Shown here: positions 40,182 to 48,027 of the stretch, piece by piece
How positions within the stretch are numbered: position 1 is the first letter of the stretch
Layout of the letters: each line of letters starts with the position of its first letter
Assembly (NCBI GenBank): GCA_016185425.1
Contig: JACPNQ010000043.1
Span: 310,001 to 374,000, forward strand
Length of the DNA stretch: 64,000 nucleotides
Origin: Acidobacteriota bacterium
GTDB taxonomy: Bacteria; Acidobacteriota; Terriglobia; Bryobacterales; Bryobacteraceae
Reading direction: 5' to 3'
Position numbers and translations under genes: made by a program
Notes under the pieces: model-generated
What the model saw: only the letters and a program-made list of their open reading frames with translations
The model's database searches: none
Told to the model about the DNA's origin: nothing

Positions 40182-41846
40182 CTATCTGCGGAATTGCGGG
40201 TCGAGACGCGCGGCTGCATCGAGCTCGCGCCGGGCTTCGGCTACCATTCCCTGCTGCCGGTAGACCTGTCCGAGGTTGAAGTGAAACAAGGCGGAATCGG
40301 GGCGTAGCTGCGTGGCCCTTCGCAGTTCCTCGATCGCTTCATTCGCCCGGTTTAGTTTGACCAATACCGCGGCCATGTTATTGTGGCCGTCGGCGTAATC
40401 AGGGGCAATGGAAACCGCTTCGCGAAAGTGCGCCAGGGCTTCGTCGAGACGGCCCAAGTCATCGAGCGCGGATGCCATGCCGTTGTGGGCGAGGGGCTCG
40501 CGCGGATTCGCGCGAAGGCTCTCCCTGTAATGGGTCAGGGCCTCCTCCCGCCGTCCCATCCGAGCGAGAGCGTTCGCCAAATTCGTGTGCGCCTGCGGGA
40601 ACGCCGGCATGATTCGCAGCGACTCGCGATAATGCCGGATTGCCTCCTCTGTCCTTCCGGCGTCAGATAGCGCACTCGCGTAGCTCGCATGGGCCTGATA
40701 GTTCCCCGTGGTGACCGCCAGGGCATTGCCCCACAGCGAGAGGTTATCCTGCCACACCGGAATCTGCCGCCAAGTGAGCGCGGCGCAGGCGAGCACGAGA
40801 GCGGCCGCGACAGTATGCGGAATTCGGAGGCTCGCCACGGCGACGAAGAGTCCGACGAAGGGAAGGTAGGTGTAGCGGTCGGCAATGGTTTGTGAGCCCA
40901 CTTGCACGATACCGATCACGGGCACCAACATCCCTACGAACCACAACCAGCCAACTGCCGGTTGCGGCCGACTCTCAAGGTTCCGGACCGCGAATATGGT
41001 TGCAGCGAGGAGGCCCGCCGCGGCGACGAATGCGGCGAGCGATTGGGGCGGCGAGTACGGATAGACGACGGCGAGCTTCCAGGGCCAGACGAGCTCGTAG
41101 ACATAGCGGACGTAGGAGAGGGCGGCGTTGGAAAGGCGGGCAAGAAAGGAAACCGACTCCAGACGCGCGACGGCGCCGCCGCTTTGTTGCACGAGGAAGG
41201 TGATGGCGCTGGACGCCAGACTGAGCGCCAGCAGCGGGAGCTTCTCGCGGATCCGTTTTGGCCAATCCGTGTGCGGCCGTTTGAGCGGCCAGACATCGAG
41301 GAGGAGCAGCACGAAAGGAAGGGTGACGAGCATCGGCTTGGCCATCAAGCCGATGGCCGTGAGCAGGAACACAAGCGCGTATCGCGCAGGCACAGGATTC
41401 CGGACGTAGAACCGATACGACAGCAGAGTCAGCGCGAAGAAGAATCCGCTCAATACGTCTTTGCGCTCAGCAATCCATGCAACCGATTCCACGTGGGCGG
41501 GGTGCACCGCGAACATGGCGGCGATAAAGGCGCTCCGCGCTACTGCTCCTGTCGCTCCTGCGAAGAAAAGGAAGAGAAGGACTGTCGTAGCGGCATGGAG
41601 AACGGCGTTCGTGAGGTGGTGGGGTCCCGGCTTCATGCCGAATAGCTGCACGTCCGCCATGTGGGAGAGCCAAGTCACGGGATGCCAATTGGCGGCGTGA
41701 CCCGATGTGAGGGCCCAGAGGAAGCCGTGACCGGTCAATCCCGCACGAACCTGGGGATTATCGGTAACGTATTCGGGGTCGTCCCACGAGGTGAACTGGA
41801 GGCCGCTAACGGGAGCGTACAGGGCGAGAGTACCGATGAGCAGCAC
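40182..41846 (-). CDS. Multi-pass membrane protein with C-terminal TPR domain
   Basis: 554 residues by the first standard start (GTG at 41846). About ten membrane helices fill residues 1-380, including the family stretches TSWDDPEYVTDNPQ, NWHPVTWLSHMADVQLFG, HPAHVESVAWIAERKDVLS and LMAKPMLVTLPFVLLLLDVWPL. These are landmarks of the TMTC/O-mannosyltransferase-like membrane TPR proteins common in acidobacteria. Residues 390-550 contain four to five TPRs (SDAGRTEEAIRHYRESL, ARMGRREEALTHYRESL and so on). The GTG start cuts into the first helix: the frame is open a further 32 codons up to a stop but has only an ATC there, so the true start is uncertain. Confidence 0.8.
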   Translation of the reverse strand: MLLIGTLALYAPVSGLQFTSWDDPEYVTDNPQVRAGLTGHGFLWALTSGHAANWHPVTWLSHMADVQLFGMKPGPHHLTNAVLHAATTVLLFLFFAGATGAVARSAFIAAMFAVHPAHVESVAWIAERKDVLSGFFFALTLLSYRFYVRNPVPARYALVFLLTAIGLMAKPMLVTLPFVLLLLDVWPLKRPHTDWPKRIREKLPLLALSLASSAITFLVQQSGGAVARLESVSFLARLSNAALSYVRYVYELVWPWKLAVVYPYSPPQSLAAFVAAAGLLAATIFAVRNLESRPQPAVGWLWFVGMLVPVIGIVQVGSQTIADRYTYLPFVGLFVAVASLRIPHTVAAALVLACAALTWRQIPVWQDNLSLWGNALAVTTGNYQAHASYASALSDAGRTEEAIRHYRESLRIMPAFPQAHTNLANALARMGRREEALTHYRESLRANPREPLAHNGMASALDDLGRLDEALAHFREAVSIAPDYADGHNNMAAVLVKLNRANEAIEELRRATQLRPDSALFHFNLGQVYRQQGMVAEARRELDAAARLDPQFRR

Positions 41847-41982
41847 AATCGAAAGCGCCGCGACGGGTATCCAGTCTCTCCGAGCTTCAGGCGCGGGAGG
41901 CCGGACGTCCTGCGACTTGACTCGCCGTTTGCGCGTGATGGGAGTATTCTATCCGACAGCGTGTTAACAGTAGCGCCTATGG

Positions 41983-42011
41983 TTGATTCCTTCGGCGAAA
42001 GCCGCTATTCT
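41983..42011 (+). promoter_or_regulatory. Possible sigma-70 promoter of the metzincin gene
   Basis: TTGATT (41983-41988), 17-base spacer, TATTCT (42006-42011), each four of six to consensus. The spacer holds CGGCGAAAGCCG, a small hairpin. Lies about 55 bases before the ATG at 42067, in a gap that also separates the divergent membrane-TPR gene. Confidence 0.35.
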
Positions 42012-42066
42012 CTCAGGGTTTAGGTAACGTGACGCTACACCCGATCACTAGACGGTAGACGGTTTT

Positions 42067-45000
42067 ATGAGTTACGGAGACAAGAAACTCGAAGGCGGCC
42101 ACGCCGGGTCGCATAACGCGCCCGAAGATTTGGCTTTTCACGTTGCGCCCGCGACAGGCAAGGAGAAGAACACCTTTCGCATCGAACTGGTGCCGGTCGC
42201 CTGCTGGCGCCTGGACGACGTGCGATTCGACTTCGATTCCTCCTTCGTGGTTCCGCAGGCCAAGCCCGAGTTCATCGAACTCGACGAGCTAAACAAGAGC
42301 CACCCTAATTCTCCGTACTCCCTTTTCGGCCACGCCGATCCTGTCGGGGACGACAACTACAACAAGATTCTTTCCGGCCGCCGGGCGCGGGCGATCTACG
42401 GCATCCTGGTCCGCGACACCGCTATCTGGGAGAAGCTCTACAGCGACACGAACGGGACCAATGACAAGTGGGGTCTTCGCCAGCTTCAGCTCATGCTGGA
42501 ATCGGCCGGGTTTCCGCCCGGCAACAGCTCGGGCTCGGCCACTTCCGCCAGCACACAGGCGATTCGCGACTTTCAATCGGCAAACGGCCTGACGGCGGAT
42601 GGGTCCGCGGGGCCGAAGACGCGCGAGAAGCTGTTTGCCGCCTACTTCGTCTTTCTCTCCGGCCCCAAGCTGACGCCAGCCAATTTCCTGTCCCAAGGCG
42701 CCGATCCCGATGGCAAAGGCGACTATCAAGGGTGCTCGGAATTCAACCCGGTGATGATGTTCTCGGCGGCTGAGAACGCCAAGCTTCAATCCAACAAGAC
42801 GGAACGCAACAAAGAGAACGCGGTGAATCGCCGCGTCCTTGCGCTGCTGTTCCGTCCGGGCACGGTTGTTCCGCCCGCCAGATGGCCGTGCCCCAAGTGG
42901 AACGAGGGAATTGCGGGCTGCAAGAAGCGTTTCTTCGCCAACGCGGCCACGCGACGCCAGTTCCAGGCGAAGCGCCGAACGGTGGAAGTGGATAAAGACA
43001 CTTTCGCCTGCCGATTCTACGAGCGCCTGCTGCAGACATCGCCGTGTGAAGGTCCCAATCCAACGCCGATTATTCTCGAAGACGTCGATCCCATCATTCT
43101 TTCGGACCGCGCGGATTTCGAACCCGTGATTCTGGAAGGGGACGAACCTCAAGCGGAAGCGGCGCCCAAAGCCGCATCCGCGGGAGAAGGCCGAGCGGGC
43201 AGCGCATCCGCCCTTGCCCCCTCGCCCGCCGGTGAAAAGGCTGTCAAAGGCAAGGATGACAAGAAGACCGATCCCAGCATCAACGCCAACCACGTCGTGG
43301 TCTTCATGCCGCGTGTCTACACCGCGCCCGACCCGATCAATCTGACACTCAAGACTACGGCCGATTTCGATGGCGAGGGGCTCTTTACCCGCAAGGGCGA
43401 CAAGATCAAGTTCACAGTCAAGGGCACCGCCGCGGCTCTGACTTTCAATGGAACCGATAACAAGTTCAAGGGAGCGGATCTCTCGAAGGGAATCATTATC
43501 GTCGCCGACGCCGTGAAACCGAGCGACAAGATGGGAGACGTGGAAGTGACGCTGACGCTAAACGGCGGAACGAAGAAGAACGGCAAGCCGGTAACGACGA
43601 AGCTGACCTCCCTGCAGGCAACGCTCGATATCTGCGAGCCGCGAATCAACGACGCCACGGCGCCTGTGGTACTCCCAACGGTTAACGCCAAGCCGGCGGC
43701 CGGCGTGAAGCCGACGGACAAGATCTTCCTCGGCCGGCCGCTTCCGGTGCAGAGCGATCCGAAGATCGAAGAGCGCGCGATGCTGATCGCCAAGGACCTG
43801 AAGCCGGCGGACTTCAAGGGCTCGCTGGAACTCCAGCTTGAGGATGACGAGGTGGAGCTCTATGAGAAGGAGAAGCCGGCCAAGGGCGATAAGCCGCTGA
43901 AAGCGCCTTTCGGATTCAACGCCGCAAAGATCGAAGGAGGCAAGGAGCTGAAGCTCTTCGTGGAAGGCCACAAGGCCAGCACCACCAAGATCTCGTCCGG
44001 AGTGCGTCTTGGCCTGCCCGGCGTCAAGGGCGCAATCGACCGCGTCAACATCACGGTTTGCCATACGGAGATCGTGAGCAAGCTGAAGCCGGCGGACGTC
44101 AAGACAGTCGACAAGGTGCCGGAAAAGCCAGAGCGCAAGACGAAGTCCACCTTCCTCACGGCGCCGATCATCATGGGGAAGGACTACGAGGTGGAGATGC
44201 AGCCTTTCATTGAACTCGCCGTCCCCAGCGCGTTCAAGTGGACCACCCCTTCCGATAAGATCACGCTGACGAACGACACCACAAACATGGTGAAGGTCAA
44301 GGGCGCCAAGCTCAGCGCGAAGCTCGACGATGTAGACCTCGATCTCCTCCTGACCACGGATATCGGGAAGCTGAAAAAGCGTCACCACATGACGGTAGTC
44401 CATGTGGAAATCGATCCTGTCACCAGCGGCGACAACGTCAAGCATACCGATCCCATCAACTTCATTAAGAACCCATCCGGCTGCGTGATCCTGACCGGCG
44501 GCGATGCGAAGGACACGAAGTTGGTGCCGCGATATGAGATCACGAAGATCCAGCCCGACCTGAAGTGGACAGATGACGATGACCGCATCGCGTGGTGGAT
44601 CATTGGGGGCGAGGCGAAGGCCGATAACAAGTACGACGGGAAAGCAGCCTTCATGGACGACGAGAAGGCCAAGCGCGGCACGAAGGTCCAGGTGGTAGGC
44701 GGGACGCTGGGAGACATTTTGATTCAGCCCTACTCGGGCGGCTACGGATACGGGATGATTCGAGCCCACGTCATTCCGATCAAGAAGGTGAAGTTTCGTA
44801 TCAACCGGATCTTCACCAAGGCCCAGGCGGCCAAGGCCGCGGTCGCCGCATTGCCTGCATTCCCGGCCCAGGCCGCGCAACCTGCTTTCCCCGGATCCGG
44901 CGCAATCGCGGCTCAACCGGCGGTAGCCGCTCATGCCGCAGTTGTGGCCCGGCCCGCCCAGCCCGCGGTCCCCGCGCGCGCCGCGCACGCTCCCACGGTT

Positions 45001-46041
45001 GGCCACGCCGAAGCGGTCATTCACATGAAGATCGCGAATATCTTCCTGAGGCAACTCGGCGTCACCATGATCCCGGACGATTCGGCCGAAATCGCCCGCC
45101 CCGTGATTGCAGCGAACCCGGGATTCGCCGCCGACGCCGCGCAGCCGGCGATTGCCGCTCAACCGGCTACTCCGGCGGTAGGCGCCGTTGCCGCACAGCC
45201 GGCGGTCCCCGCCCGGCCCGCTATCGCGGCCCGTCCGGCGATACCCGCGGTGGCCGCCTCGGCGGCCAATAACAGGATCGGCCAGCCGGCGCTTGATAAC
45301 AAAGTCGTGACCGTCACGCTCGTGCAGCAAGGACACTTCGATGTCGAGGTCAACGATGTGAATCTGACCTTCAACAGCAGCCCGGATCAGATTCCCGCCA
45401 TTCGCATCAATGCGCGCAACGAAGTGATCAACGTCGCCTACATCGAACAAGACCCGACATTCGGCGGCGGCACCGTCACGCTATCCACGGCACTTCTCTG
45501 CCCCGCCAATCACGCACCGAAAACAAAGGCCCGGCAGCCCGAGGCCGCCCCGAGCCAGAGGAACCCACCGGGTGGACCGAAGGACTACTCGCAGGCCAAC
45601 TATACGCTCGAGGATCTTAGCACTCCTTCGAGCTCGCTTATTCCGAAGACCGGCATTCCACCGGATGTTCCCGCCGCGAAGGTCAAGATGTTTGTCCTCT
45701 TCCCCGATGTGGAATGGCAGCCGAACAGCCCGGCCAACCGCGACGTGGACCTGCTGTGGGGTATCGTCGTGCCGACACGCAACATGGACAGCGCTCCCAA
45801 AGCGCCGAAAACGCTGGACAAGACCCGGCACATGTACGGGTTCGTGTTCGCCCACGAAATGGGCCATATCCTGGGGCTGGGCCATCGCGGAGATACTACG
45901 AACGGCGTTACCGACGGCCTGGCACTGCCCGCCGACAAGAACATCATGCGGCCGATCGTCAAACCGCCCGACACCGAGAACTTCGACATCATCCAGACGA
46001 AGGCTGTGCGCTTCAGCGAACTGATGGCCCGTAACCCATAA
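42067..46041 (+). CDS. Giant modular protein: OmpA-like + peptidoglycan-binding + beta-rich region + metzincin protease
   Basis: 1324 residues with no signal peptide. An OmpA-like domain is seen at about 55-120 (RFDFDSSFVVPQ; GHADPVGDDNYNKILSGRRARAI). A peptidoglycan-binding fold follows at about 138-200 (LRQLQLMLESAGF; QAIRDFQSANGLTADGSAGPKTREKL). A Cys-containing region (about 270-335) and a long beta-rich, Lys/Asp-rich part (430-900) come next. Two Ala/Pro/Gln-rich blocks lie at about 919-980 and 1009-1067. The C-terminus has a full metzincin site HEMGHILGLGH (His1263, Glu1264, His1267, His1273) and a Met-turn NIM (Met1294). An active zinc protease that contacts cell wall is inferred. Lack of signal suggests non-classical release, for instance by a contractile injection or type VI system, none of which is in the window. 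Two partner-like genes follow. Confidence 0.85.
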   Translation: MSYGDKKLEGGHAGSHNAPEDLAFHVAPATGKEKNTFRIELVPVACWRLDDVRFDFDSSFVVPQAKPEFIELDELNKSHPNSPYSLFGHADPVGDDNYNKILSGRRARAIYGILVRDTAIWEKLYSDTNGTNDKWGLRQLQLMLESAGFPPGNSSGSATSASTQAIRDFQSANGLTADGSAGPKTREKLFAAYFVFLSGPKLTPANFLSQGADPDGKGDYQGCSEFNPVMMFSAAENAKLQSNKTERNKENAVNRRVLALLFRPGTVVPPARWPCPKWNEGIAGCKKRFFANAATRRQFQAKRRTVEVDKDTFACRFYERLLQTSPCEGPNPTPIILEDVDPIILSDRADFEPVILEGDEPQAEAAPKAASAGEGRAGSASALAPSPAGEKAVKGKDDKKTDPSINANHVVVFMPRVYTAPDPINLTLKTTADFDGEGLFTRKGDKIKFTVKGTAAALTFNGTDNKFKGADLSKGIIIVADAVKPSDKMGDVEVTLTLNGGTKKNGKPVTTKLTSLQATLDICEPRINDATAPVVLPTVNAKPAAGVKPTDKIFLGRPLPVQSDPKIEERAMLIAKDLKPADFKGSLELQLEDDEVELYEKEKPAKGDKPLKAPFGFNAAKIEGGKELKLFVEGHKASTTKISSGVRLGLPGVKGAIDRVNITVCHTEIVSKLKPADVKTVDKVPEKPERKTKSTFLTAPIIMGKDYEVEMQPFIELAVPSAFKWTTPSDKITLTNDTTNMVKVKGAKLSAKLDDVDLDLLLTTDIGKLKKRHHMTVVHVEIDPVTSGDNVKHTDPINFIKNPSGCVILTGGDAKDTKLVPRYEITKIQPDLKWTDDDDRIAWWIIGGEAKADNKYDGKAAFMDDEKAKRGTKVQVVGGTLGDILIQPYSGGYGYGMIRAHVIPIKKVKFRINRIFTKAQAAKAAVAALPAFPAQAAQPAFPGSGAIAAQPAVAAHAAVVARPAQPAVPARAAHAPTVGHAEAVIHMKIANIFLRQLGVTMIPDDSAEIARPVIAANPGFAADAAQPAIAAQPATPAVGAVAAQPAVPARPAIAARPAIPAVAASAANNRIGQPALDNKVVTVTLVQQGHFDVEVNDVNLTFNSSPDQIPAIRINARNEVINVAYIEQDPTFGGGTVTLSTALLCPANHAPKTKARQPEAAPSQRNPPGGPKDYSQANYTLEDLSTPSSSLIPKTGIPPDVPAAKVKMFVLFPDVEWQPNSPANRDVDLLWGIVVPTRNMDSAPKAPKTLDKTRHMYGFVFAHEMGHILGLGHRGDTTNGVTDGLALPADKNIMRPIVKPPDTENFDIIQTKAVRFSELMARNP

Positions 46042-46074
46042 GATCCAGGGCGAATCACACTAGGGAGATCACCA

Positions 46075-46914
46075 ATGGCTGAACAGATGCCGCCGGAGGA
46101 AATCGCGAAGCACGCCACCGTACTCAACGACGGGAGAGACGCCGAGCCTCTCGCCGTTTCCGCGGTTGCGCTGGCGGAATCCGAAACGCGAGACGCGATC
46201 CTGACGCTTGCCCGCGCTCTTCGCGTTCCCGGTTTTCTGGCGCGGCTGGAAGGCTCCGACGGGGAAACGACGAACGATGCCACGAATCTCGCCGATGTCT
46301 TCATCGCCCTCACCGAGCATCCAACCGACGCCAGCGGCCGGCTATGCGAGCTGATTTATAGCGAAGAGAGTTTCCGCGAACTGCCCGCGCGTATCAACCC
46401 GCTCCTGCGCGCGCTTGGCGCCGTGAAGCCAGTGACTCCGCGCGCCGCGGAGATCTTCCGCGAGACAAGCGCCGCGGGCTTTGCCCAGGTCAACGGCCCC
46501 ATTCTGATAGGGAACGGCGAACCCGTGGCGCTCGCAATCTTCGCCGAGATCATTTCGGGAGATTGGGTGGAGTCGTACGTTAAGGTCGACATTCTGCATC
46601 GATCCATACTGGCTGTGCGGGATCGCGTGCCCATTATCCAGATGTGCGACCGGCTGCTTCGTTCCAACCTGGATGAAGAGGTGTGCGCGGGGATTGCGGA
46701 GACGCTCTACGATTACCGTTCGAAAGACTGGTTTGGTCCCGCGATGTACGCGCCCAAGCCGCCGGACTGGAACCAGGCGCCGGACGCCGCACTGGAAGCG
46801 TTACTCCGCCTGGGCGAATGGCTGCTGCATGAGAAACGCGCCGCGCGGGTGCTCGTTCAGGTCCGCGGCACATGCGAACAACTCAAGGACATTCTGCGGG
46901 GCCGCCACCAATGA
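46075..46914 (+). CDS. Helical repeat protein, putative partner/immunity protein 1
   Basis: 279 residues, no signal peptide, ribosome site AGGGAG before ATG 46075. The sequence is helical throughout with HEAT/ARM-like spacing (LAESETRDAILTLARALRVPGFLARL; LLRALGAVKPVTPRAAEIFRE). It ends with an unusual block IAETLYDYRSKDWFG...PKPPDWNQA. The next gene is a paralogue with the same block. I recognise no named family. Position 33 bases after the metzincin gene, same strand, suggests an immunity or chaperone function for that protein; this is inference from context alone. Confidence 0.65.
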   Translation: MAEQMPPEEIAKHATVLNDGRDAEPLAVSAVALAESETRDAILTLARALRVPGFLARLEGSDGETTNDATNLADVFIALTEHPTDASGRLCELIYSEESFRELPARINPLLRALGAVKPVTPRAAEIFRETSAAGFAQVNGPILIGNGEPVALAIFAEIISGDWVESYVKVDILHRSILAVRDRVPIIQMCDRLLRSNLDEEVCAGIAETLYDYRSKDWFGPAMYAPKPPDWNQAPDAALEALLRLGEWLLHEKRAARVLVQVRGTCEQLKDILRGRHQ

Positions 46915-47744
46915 TCCGGCGGCGTAACTTGCCGGCTTTGTTCGCGGTTCTCGCGGCGGGCACGGCGCGAGCGGCCGATTTGAATCAGAAAGATCCAGCA
47001 CGGCTGGAAGCGGCGGCGGTAGCGATCGCCGCTTCCGGAAATGGGGCCGACATCGCCGAATTAGCGCGGCGGCTGGCAGATGCGGCGTTTCTCCGGCGTC
47101 TCGATCCGGAGGCCAACGACCTGACGCGACTGACGGCGGTATTTCAAGCCTTGACCGCACACCCGTCGCCGGCGACCGCGGCGCTGTGCTTGCGCGTGGC
47201 GCAATCCAAGGCGTTCGCGGCGATCCCGGCGCGCTGGAATCTTCTTCTGCCGGCGTTGGCGGCTGTACGTCCGATGAATGCCGAAGCGGGGCAGCTATTC
47301 GTCAAGATGGGCCGAGCCGGTTTCCTGGAGGTGAACATTCCGCTGCTCGCGGGTAACGCGACCACAGAGGCGTTGCAGGGAATGGAGTCACTGCTGGCGG
47401 ACGAGACGCTGCGCGTGGAGCAGCGCGTGAGCGCGACGCATTGGGGCATTCTGCCCAACCGGCTGAAACCTGGCGTTGTGGAGGCGTGCGCGCGCGTCGT
47501 TGGGCGACTGGGCGTTTCTCCCGCCGTTGCGATGGCGATTATTGAGACCCTCTTCGACAACCGGCCGGCCGAGTGGTTTGGTAAGCGATCTCCGTATCCC
47601 ACACCGCCGCCGTGGAACCAAGCGACGGCTGCGACGCGGGCCGCCTATCGGACTTTGGCGGATACGGTGCGGCGGCGTGCCGATGTTTCCGCGCGGCTGC
47701 GGAAAGTGGTTGATGAGGCGGTGCTGCAGTTGGGCAAAGGTTAA
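46911..47744 (+). CDS. Exported helical repeat protein, putative partner/immunity protein 2
   Basis: 277 residues from ATG 46911, which overlaps the previous stop by 4 bases (ATGA). The N-terminus MIRRRNLPALFAVLAAGTARAA is a signal peptide with a twin-arginine-like start. The rest aligns with the preceding protein: ALTAHPSPATAALC against ALTEHPTDASGRLC, NLLLPALAAVRPMNAEA against NPLLRALGAVKPVTPRA, and ETLFDNRPAEWFG...PPPWNQA against its terminal block. One copy in the cytoplasm and one exported is what would be expected if a self-toxic protease had to be held in check in two places. Function is not known. Confidence 0.68.
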   Translation: MIRRRNLPALFAVLAAGTARAADLNQKDPARLEAAAVAIAASGNGADIAELARRLADAAFLRRLDPEANDLTRLTAVFQALTAHPSPATAALCLRVAQSKAFAAIPARWNLLLPALAAVRPMNAEAGQLFVKMGRAGFLEVNIPLLAGNATTEALQGMESLLADETLRVEQRVSATHWGILPNRLKPGVVEACARVVGRLGVSPAVAMAIIETLFDNRPAEWFGKRSPYPTPPPWNQATAATRAAYRTLADTVRRRADVSARLRKVVDEAVLQLGKG

Positions 47745-47774
47745 TACATAGCCTTGACTAAACGCCGATCGCCG

Positions 47775-48014
47775 ATGAGCCTACCCGGAAGGGCTCGCGG
47801 CCGTGCGCTTGTAGAAAGTTTCGACGAGATGGCCCAGAAATACTGGTACCGGTTCGTCAACAAAGCGGGGAAAGTTGCGTTTGCGGGCGAGTTTTCAGAG
47901 GTATTATCTTTCAAGCACGGCTTGGCGAATGTCCGGCTGAGCGAGAATCGTCGCTGGAAGTTCGCCTGGATCGATACCGCGGGCAGGCGCGTTATGACGT
48001 ACGTCGAAGATTAA
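47775..48014 (+). CDS. Short WG-repeat-like protein or fragment
   Basis: 79 residues from ATG 47775; TTG 47754 and ATG 47829 are other in-frame starts and none has a clear ribosome site. The segment from about 25 on (YRFVNKAGKVAFAGEFSEVLSFKHGLANVRL...KFAWIDTAGRRVM) is one and a half WG/KWG beta-repeats (pattern FxDKxGKxxxxxxFxxxxxFxxGLAxVxxxxxxGxIDxxG). Intact WG proteins have many repeats, so this may be a remnant. It lies 30 bases after the partner gene and 13 bases before the amine oxidase. Confidence 0.5.
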   Translation: MSLPGRARGRALVESFDEMAQKYWYRFVNKAGKVAFAGEFSEVLSFKHGLANVRLSENRRWKFAWIDTAGRRVMTYVED

Positions 48015-48027
48015 TTGGATCCAAACA

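Noticed and set aside
43558..45450. Long open frame on the minus strand inside the metzincin gene (about 630 codons)
   Set aside because: It is antisense to a strongly supported gene, has no recognisable fold and is what high GC content produces opposite a long coding sequence.
42067..47744. Complete contractile injection system
   Set aside because: No sheath, tube, baseplate or ATPase genes are present; only a possible cargo and partners are seen.
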